IMG/VR virus record: IMGVR_UViG_3300020195_000020
Span: 1-64,000 of that record
DNA: 64,000 nucleotides
Reading direction: 5' to 3' (one strand)
Origin: a virus
Numbering within the stretch: position 1 is the first letter of the stretch; each line of letters starts with the position of its first letter. The translations under genes were made by a program, and so were the position numbers. A model generated the notes under the pieces. That model did not search any database and was not told the origin of the DNA. It was given only the letters and a program-made list of their open reading frames with translations. Of this stretch, positions 58,792-64,000 are shown piece by piece.

Positions 58792-59448
58792 ATGCGTTCG
58801 AACCGATTCTTTCCGATGATCCTGGCCGCTGCGGTGGCCATCGCCATGGTGGGAACTGCCGTTGCCCAGACCGCCAGCGCGACCGCCGGCAACGGCTTTG
58901 CGGCTTCGCAGGCGGGCCCGGCAACGCCGGCCCCGAGTGACGCGGCCAACCAGTTCGCGGCCCCCGCGGCCACGAGCTCTGCCACCACCACGACGGCCGT
59001 CGCTCCGGCGGCGACCACCACGATCGCCGTGGTCCCGGGGGTTGTTGCCAGCAATGGCTCCAGCCGATCGCGATCGCGGACCAAGACCACGACGACGACC
59101 TCGGTCCAGCCCAATGTGAGCACGGGCACGGTCGTAACTTCTCAGGCTACGGCGCTGGTGCCGCAGACTGTATTGGTGCCTCAGACTGTGATGGTGCCGG
59201 TGCAAACCGCCACGATCGCGGCCAACACCGTCGCGGCCAACACGGGTAGTAGTACCGTGACGAGCACCACAACGACCCGCACGAATAGCCGCGTGAGCCT
59301 GGCGGATCGCCTGGCGGCTATGAAGGCGAGTCGCGCGGCGTCGCGAAGTTCTACCGTTTCGAGCTCGACGTGCAGTACCAACTGCAACACGGGCGGGGCC
59401 CGCACTCGGAGCCGGTCGTCCAGCCGGTCGACGAGCCGCAGCTATTAG
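58792..59448 (+). CDS. Secreted Ala/Thr/Ser-rich protein
   Basis: A 218-residue protein with GAGGAGGTG before the ATG (a TTG one codon earlier is possible). Signal peptide about 1-25 (cleavage at VAQ). The mature part is low-complexity: Thr runs, repeats of VPQTV, and a Ser/Arg-rich C-terminus with SSSTCSTNC. Long unstructured secreted proteins of this type are known in planctomycete envelopes, but I recognise no family. Confidence 0.6.
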   Translation: MRSNRFFPMILAAAVAIAMVGTAVAQTASATAGNGFAASQAGPATPAPSDAANQFAAPAATSSATTTTAVAPAATTTIAVVPGVVASNGSSRSRSRTKTTTTTSVQPNVSTGTVVTSQATALVPQTVLVPQTVMVPVQTATIAANTVAANTGSSTVTSTTTTRTNSRVSLADRLAAMKASRAASRSSTVSSSTCSTNCNTGGARTRSRSSSRSTSRSY

Positions 59449-59462
59449 TCCGGCTCGATAGC

Positions 59463-59521
59463 CCTTCGCGCCCGGATCTGTCTACGGCCACGGCGACAGT
59501 CCGGTGCGCGAAGGTTCTTTT
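59463..59521 (+). terminator. Terminator-like hairpin
   Basis: CCTTCGCGC (59463-59471) pairs with GCGCGAAGG (59506-59514), with a further CCGG/CCGG inside; TTCTTTT follows. It is 26 bases before the next ATG at 59547. Confidence 0.65.
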
Positions 59522-59546
59522 CTCTCCTTCATCCCGAGGCACCACC

Positions 59547-60293
59547 ATGTGGCGCATCCTGGTCCAAAAGCTGCGACGTCGGAAGAAGCGGCCAGTCGTG
59601 GAAGTGCTGGGGATGGAGAACGTCGTCGGCGGCCTGGTCCTGATTCAGGCGGAGCTGCGGATGATGCGTCAACTACTCCGCTTGATCGACAAGAACCTCT
59701 CACGTTTGGTGGCGCCGCCGCCCGTGCGATGGTTGAGCTATATCCAATACGATGAAAGGTTTGCCATGGGAAAGCATTGGCTGATTTACCGCGTCAACTG
59801 GGACCCTGTGCCGGCCACGCAGAAAGACGTCGTCAAGCGGGTACTCAAGATCACATCCGACGGCGTGAGCCAGCTCAAGGAGTATCCGCCCGAAACGACT
59901 TTCGTCGACGGCATCGAGCTGCTCAAAGACTCGACCTGCCAACTCTCGATCACGCAGGTCGACGGCGACGGCAACGCGTCGGAGCCGGTCGCGTCGCCGA
60001 TCTTTGTCGTGCATGACAAGGTGGCGCCGCCGAGCGTGACCGGGTTCGGCTTGAATCAGTATTCCGAGCGGTTCGAGGAAGACCCCGCGCCCGAGGAGCC
60101 CGCTCCGGAAGAGCCCGCTCCGGAAGAGCCGGCCCCCGAGAACCCGGCGCCCGAGAATCCGGCGCCGGAAGAGCCCGCGCAGCCCGCGCCCGAGAACCCG
60201 GCGCCAGAAGAGCCGGCGCCCGAGCAGCCGCCGAGTGGCGACGGGCAGCCGCCCGTGCAATCCACCACGCCGCCTGACGAGCTGGTGGACTGA
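59547..60293 (+). CDS. Protein with FnIII-like domain and Pro-Glu repeats
   Basis: A 248-residue protein. Helical N-terminus (1-60, basic then amphipathic), a fibronectin-III-like beta domain (about 75-170, WLIYRVNWDPVPATQKDVV, ending VHDKVAPPSVTGF) and a C-terminal tail of about ten EEPAPEEPAP or ENPAP repeats. Such domains and repeats are typical of virion surface or host-binding proteins. The first part could also anchor to the tail. Role inferred. Confidence 0.65.
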   Translation: MWRILVQKLRRRKKRPVVEVLGMENVVGGLVLIQAELRMMRQLLRLIDKNLSRLVAPPPVRWLSYIQYDERFAMGKHWLIYRVNWDPVPATQKDVVKRVLKITSDGVSQLKEYPPETTFVDGIELLKDSTCQLSITQVDGDGNASEPVASPIFVVHDKVAPPSVTGFGLNQYSERFEEDPAPEEPAPEEPAPEEPAPENPAPENPAPEEPAQPAPENPAPEEPAPEQPPSGDGQPPVQSTTPPDELVD

Positions 60294-60327
60294 CCCGACC
60301 TTCCCGGTCTGACGGTTCCGGGAAACC

Positions 60328-60373
60328 GCGGCTGGCGCCCGAAGGACTGGGAGCCACGCCAGCCGCATTTTTT
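60328..60373 (+). terminator. Strong terminator-like hairpin
   Basis: GCGGCTGGCG (60328-60337) pairs exactly with CGCCAGCCGC (60357-60366), followed by ATTTTTT. A 7-bp stem (60301-60307 with 60318-60324) precedes it. The next ATG is 23 bases downstream. Confidence 0.75.
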
Positions 60374-60395
60374 ATCCCCCTGACAGAGAACGACC

Positions 60396-60707
60396 ATGCC
60401 AGACAATCGAGAGCGCCGCCTCAAGATCTACACCATGTCACGCCACGTCTTGCTGGCCGTGCTCAATGGACTGCCCAACGACGTGCATTGCCTGCCCATC
60501 CACGGTGAGATTCCGGAGGGGGCGGAAGTCATTGACGTGCGCGACGACTGGTCGCGGCAGTGCCTAACCCTGATCGTCTTTCACGAGAGTTTCCCGATCG
60601 TGCCCGACGGCAACGAACTGGAGATCGTAATGGACCTTGGCCGCCACCTGGTCAAGCGACCGGTCGAAGCGACACACGAGCTCGTCGAGCAAGCGGCCCT
60701 GTTGTAA
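60396..60707 (+). CDS. Hypothetical protein
   Basis: A 103-residue alpha/beta protein (KIYTMSRHVLLAVLNGLPND, then CLTLIVFHESFPIVPDG). Not recognised. Directly downstream of the strong hairpin. Confidence 0.6.
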   Translation: MPDNRERRLKIYTMSRHVLLAVLNGLPNDVHCLPIHGEIPEGAEVIDVRDDWSRQCLTLIVFHESFPIVPDGNELEIVMDLGRHLVKRPVEATHELVEQAALL

Positions 60708-60741
60708 GGAAGCGACACCATCCAATCAGGAGCCCCGAACC

Positions 60742-61089
60742 ATGATGGTCCGAGAGCCCCAAGGCGACCGCGTACGACTCACCATCCCAACGCAGCTCGC
60801 AATTGTAGGCCTGGCGCTGGCGATCATCGTTCCACTGGGCGGCGCTATGGCAACGGCTTGGAGCTGGACTTCGAACGTCGACGTCCGCTTTACGAAGCTG
60901 GAGATGACCGCGACGCAGGCCTCTGAGAACACCAAAAACACCAACGAAACCGTGAACAAGTCGATCCAGAAACTCGAGACCAGCGGCGAAAAAACCCACG
61001 AGCTATCCGAGAAAATCCAGCACGACCTGACCGATCTGAGCAAGCGCCTCCGCCGCATTGAAAAAGCGGCCGGCACTGCGCAGCCATAG
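60742..61089 (+). CDS. Membrane-anchored coiled-coil protein (holin-like?)
   Basis: A 115-residue protein: one N-terminal membrane helix (about 20-42, LAIVGLALAIIVPLGGAMAT) followed by a charged coiled coil (about 52-105). Topology is that of some phage holins or spanin-like proteins, but the order is the reverse of XhlA. A second ATG follows at 60745. No endolysin is recognised nearby, so a lysis role is a guess. Confidence 0.6.
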   Translation: MMVREPQGDRVRLTIPTQLAIVGLALAIIVPLGGAMATAWSWTSNVDVRFTKLEMTATQASENTKNTNETVNKSIQKLETSGEKTHELSEKIQHDLTDLSKRLRRIEKAAGTAQP

Positions 61090-61101
61090 GAGCAAATTGC
61101 C

Positions 61102-61293
61102 ATGCGAATCAATGCCAACGACTTGAGCCCCCGCGAGTGCATTCCCGCGGCCACCGATCTGCCCATCAACGTGGCCGAGCTCGGCGGCCCGGGCGACCTG
61201 GTGGCCGGCGACGTCGCCCGCCTCTCGGCGAGCTGCGAACCCAACCGCGACGTTGCCGACCTGCCGCCCGGCACGAAGACGGTCCGGTCCTAA
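61102..61293 (+). CDS. Small hypothetical protein
   Basis: A 63-residue protein with AGGAG before the ATG. No obvious domain; acidic with two cysteines. Not recognised. Confidence 0.55.
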   Translation: MRINANDLSPRECIPAATDLPINVAELGGPGDLVAGDVARLSASCEPNRDVADLPPGTKTVRS

Positions 61294-61335
61294 CCCGCTC
61301 GCCTTGCCAGCACGTCCCGCACTCTGGAGAGCCCG

Positions 61336-64000
61336 ATGACCATTCGCAATCGCAGCCGCATGCGAGTCCGCCGCCCGGCCCGGGACTTTAACAATCGCCG
61401 GCCGGCGGACCGGTCGCGGCTCTACACGGGCCAAGGCGCCTATGGCAGCGTCCAACCGTTCGGCGACATCTCGACCCGCAAGTTCACGGTGGGCGGCACG
61501 GCTAGCTCGAACCTCGGCGTCCTCTGCTCGGTCGAGCGATGCCCAATGGTCATCAAGCTCGGCGGCAAGAACCTACTGGAGATCACCCAGGTCTCGCAGG
61601 ACAACGCCTTCGACTACAGCTTCTCGGCCATCATCGCGCGCAACTCCACGGACGGCGGCGTGACCTGGGGCGTGGCCAGGGAAATCTTCCGCCTCTCCGC
61701 GTATCAGGAAGGCGTCGAGTGGCTTAACGGGTTCATGGCCAGCGAGGAGCTGGACAACGCAGGCCAGATTCACATCCTGTTCTGCATCTTCACGGGCACG
61801 GGGGGCGTGATCGAGCGACCCTATGCGATGAAGCTCACCAGCACGGACCTGGGGGTGACCTGGAACTCGCCGGCACGATGCACATACTCGGCGGGCTACG
61901 TCAATGGCGTGGGTGAGATCAGTCAGCAGGTCATCAAGGTCAGCAACGCGGTCCCGGCCGGGATGCCGACCTGCTACACCACGGGCGACCTGAGCCTCGA
62001 CGCGCCGTGGGTTCACTACGCCTTCGGCCCTGGCAAGATCGTCAAGAAGGCGGACGGCACGCTCGTCGCCTTCGCCAATCACCGCTACTCGACGACCGGA
62101 ACCGCGACCCAGAAGCAGTCGTGGACCCACTGCATCTATTCGACCGACAACGGTGCGACGTGGGCGCTCGGCGGTGGCTACATCGAGCAGAATAGCACCA
62201 CGCAGTCGAACACGAATGAAGTGACGGCGTGCATCATCGACTCTTCCGACTCGATCCTGATCTCGTCACGCTGCACGAGTGGCTCGGGCCAGGTATGGCG
62301 GGCGATCACGACGATCACCAGCCACACGGCGAACTGGAGTTCCCCCACGTTCACGACCGACATGGGTGGCGCTGATTGCTGCGGCTCCATGTGCTGCCCG
62401 ACCAAGGGCGGGCCGATCTATCACTCGCTGGTCAGCAACGTCAACTCCAACAACACGTCCCAGCGAAATCACTTGGGGCTCTGGAAGTCCACGGACGCCG
62501 GCGCTACGTGGTCGCTGATCCAGACAATCAACCACGAGACGAGCGCCTACTCGGACCTCATCTACATCCCGGCCAGTCGCAGTTTCCATTGCACATTCGA
62601 GCGCTGCCGAGACGTATCGACGTTCCAGGCTTTTGCGGGCGAGATCAGCCGCAAGCTGTTTACGAAGAAGTGGGCCGACCTGCCGCAGGTTCGCATGGCC
62701 AGCTTCCCATTCAACGAGGATTCGTCTGGGGCGATCCCAACTACTGGACGACCGTTGATCTGCCACGGAAACATCGACGGCGGGGGCTGGGGCGGTGCTG
62801 GTGCGTCCTATAGCGCGACTGGCGCCGTGACCAACGGCACTAGTAACGGCATCTTCCTCCAGCTCGTCCAGACAGGAGCCAATGCCGGAGGCGGATACGC
62901 CAATCAGCGTGGCGGGCCGTGGGACTGGCCAGCCGGCGAAGCGATCACCTTGCAACTGATCGGCATCAAGACCGTCAGCGGCAGCAACCCCGCCCTCGGC
63001 AAAACCATCATTGGTAACCGTGATTCCGGTAACGGCACTGGCTGGCAGATCAATTCCGCTGGCAGCGGCTCGTTGACCGCCACGGCGTTCGATGGCCGCG
63101 GTACAGACGCCAGTGGGAGTTCGGGAACTGGCTCGACGGTAAAGGCTAGTGGCACCGCCGCGCTGAATGGTACGCGGCGAACGATGGCCCTCACTATCAG
63201 CGCTGACCGCACCCGCGTGCGCTGGTGGAAGGAAGCGGCAGACGGGACATTCTCGGCCGGCACAGCCGCTGACTGGAGCCTGCTGACCAAGGGGATCACC
63301 GGGTCGGTGTCAACGCTCATCGGCAATCAGCTCTCGTCGCCGAGTGATACCTTTGTCGCGTCCACTGGCGAGGCGGTGGACATCTACGAGGTGCGGATTG
63401 AACATGGCATCGAGCGCGACTCCGGGTTCACCGCATTCGCGTCGCTGGTCAAGGAGTCGCCGGCAGCGTTCATCAACGCGCCCACCGCACCGAGCATCCC
63501 AGCCAACGACCCGACGCTGATCGGCTCTGGGCTCCAGTCGTGGCTGCTCGCCACCCGCGACAACGGCTACAACGCCAAGGTCGATCCCTACGGCCGACTG
63601 CCAGCGTACATGCCGCGACAAAAGGGCTCTGGTGTCCTGAGCTACGCGGACATGATCGCCTCGTCGCGCGTGTTCACGGTGTCCAGCACCTCGCGCGGCC
63701 TGCACTACGACACTGACTCGATGGTCGGGCCGTGCTACCGCATGCAGTATTCGTCTGGCGCACACGCCTCGGGATACATGATCGCACCTGCGATCGGAAT
63801 CGCCGACTGGCAGTTAACGATGGCCTTTAGCTTCGCCGGCATCTTCTGGTTCAACAGCGAGACCGGATCGAGCCAGGTCATACTTGACTCCTGCCTCGGC
63901 GGCAATCTCCATGCCGGTGTTTGGCTCGCTCGGGTCAACAGTACCGGCAAGATTCAGCTCATCATCTCCAAGGACGGAACCAACACGTCGGCTTACGCAT
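61336..64000 (+). CDS. Sialidase-like (Asp-box) protein, cut by the window end
   Basis: At least 888 residues, still open at 64000. The N-terminal 400 residues have four Asp-box motifs (NSTDGGVTWG near 103, TSTDLGVTW near 168, YSTDNGATW near 268, KSTDAGATW near 385) of a six-bladed sialidase/BNR propeller. A LIYIPASRSF strand lies near 400. No clear sialidase FRIP arginine was seen, so enzymatic activity is uncertain. Later residues (about 480-700 and beyond 780) look like beta-sandwich carbohydrate-binding or LamG-type domains. Likely a receptor-binding or depolymerase protein of the virion. Confidence 0.8.
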   Translation, partial: MTIRNRSRMRVRRPARDFNNRRPADRSRLYTGQGAYGSVQPFGDISTRKFTVGGTASSNLGVLCSVERCPMVIKLGGKNLLEITQVSQDNAFDYSFSAIIARNSTDGGVTWGVAREIFRLSAYQEGVEWLNGFMASEELDNAGQIHILFCIFTGTGGVIERPYAMKLTSTDLGVTWNSPARCTYSAGYVNGVGEISQQVIKVSNAVPAGMPTCYTTGDLSLDAPWVHYAFGPGKIVKKADGTLVAFANHRYSTTGTATQKQSWTHCIYSTDNGATWALGGGYIEQNSTTQSNTNEVTACIIDSSDSILISSRCTSGSGQVWRAITTITSHTANWSSPTFTTDMGGADCCGSMCCPTKGGPIYHSLVSNVNSNNTSQRNHLGLWKSTDAGATWSLIQTINHETSAYSDLIYIPASRSFHCTFERCRDVSTFQAFAGEISRKLFTKKWADLPQVRMASFPFNEDSSGAIPTTGRPLICHGNIDGGGWGGAGASYSATGAVTNGTSNGIFLQLVQTGANAGGGYANQRGGPWDWPAGEAITLQLIGIKTVSGSNPALGKTIIGNRDSGNGTGWQINSAGSGSLTATAFDGRGTDASGSSGTGSTVKASGTAALNGTRRTMALTISADRTRVRWWKEAADGTFSAGTAADWSLLTKGITGSVSTLIGNQLSSPSDTFVASTGEAVDIYEVRIEHGIERDSGFTAFASLVKESPAAFINAPTAPSIPANDPTLIGSGLQSWLLATRDNGYNAKVDPYGRLPAYMPRQKGSGVLSYADMIASSRVFTVSSTSRGLHYDTDSMVGPCYRMQYSSGAHASGYMIAPAIGIADWQLTMAFSFAGIFWFNSETGSSQVILDSCLGGNLHAGVWLARVNSTGKIQLIISKDGTNTSAYA

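Overview
This window looks like most of the genome of a tailed temperate phage (Caudoviricetes, siphovirus-like, with a lambda-type head module) that infects a high-GC Planctomycetota bacterium. The phage assignment rests on a contiguous packaging/head/tail cluster (2.7-26.6 kb), an integrase with an adjacent small HTH regulator, and a DNA-metabolism region. The host inference rests mainly on a DUF1559/H-X9-DG prepilin-like gene, a family that is hugely expanded in Planctomycetota, plus the overall GC richness. No rRNA, tRNA or host housekeeping gene was seen. Neither edge is a recognisable prophage boundary: the last gene is cut by the window end.

Layout: (1) 0-2.2 kb, minus strand: a DUF932 protein and three small genes, separated by duplicated leader sequences rich in hairpins. 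(2) 2.2-2.7 kb: divergent intergenic region with a possible lambda-like cos motif. (3) 2.7-26.6 kb, plus strand: terminase small and large subunits, portal, S49 protease fused to a scaffold (with an internal scaffold start), decoration protein, major capsid protein, connector/tail completion candidates, tail tube candidate, a tail assembly chaperone with an A10 -1 frameshift site, tape measure, tail hub and two large modular fibres. (4) 26.6-29.4 kb, minus strand: a membrane zinc-ribbon protein, a ribbon-helix-helix/DUF1559 prepilin-like fusion, a small protein and a tyrosine integrase. (5) 29.4-52.4 kb, plus strand: regulators (excisionase-like HTH, winged helix, CsrA), a decayed metallopeptidase, GNAT, nucleotidase, HerA-like ATPase, J-domain protein, DUF5131, ASCH protein, beta-helix protein, adenine and cytosine methyltransferases, a replication initiator that carries iterons in its own coding sequence, a RuvC-like resolvase and a long run of tiny proteins. 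(6) 52.5-64 kb, plus strand: an export-oriented module with a periplasmic thioredoxin, a Tat-signal protein, a subtilisin, a di-haem cytochrome c peroxidase, several secreted low-complexity proteins and a sialidase-like (Asp-box) protein.

How it fits together: structural genes are tightly coupled by 4-base start/stop overlaps, as in lambda. The phage seems to rely on the host replisome, since no polymerase or primase was recognised; it supplies its own initiator/origin, resolvase and DNA methylation. Two features stand out as possibly undescribed. First, at least nine terminator-like hairpins sit 16-39 bases upstream of start codons inside operons, together with a 51-base hairpin element present in two identical-core copies (6.0 and 52.4 kb), which would fit an RNA-based read-through or processing system. 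Second, the 53-59 kb cassette combines thioredoxin, MauG/CCP-type peroxidase, subtilisin and a Cys/Gly-rich secreted protein, suggesting envelope redox chemistry or protein maturation carried by a phage.
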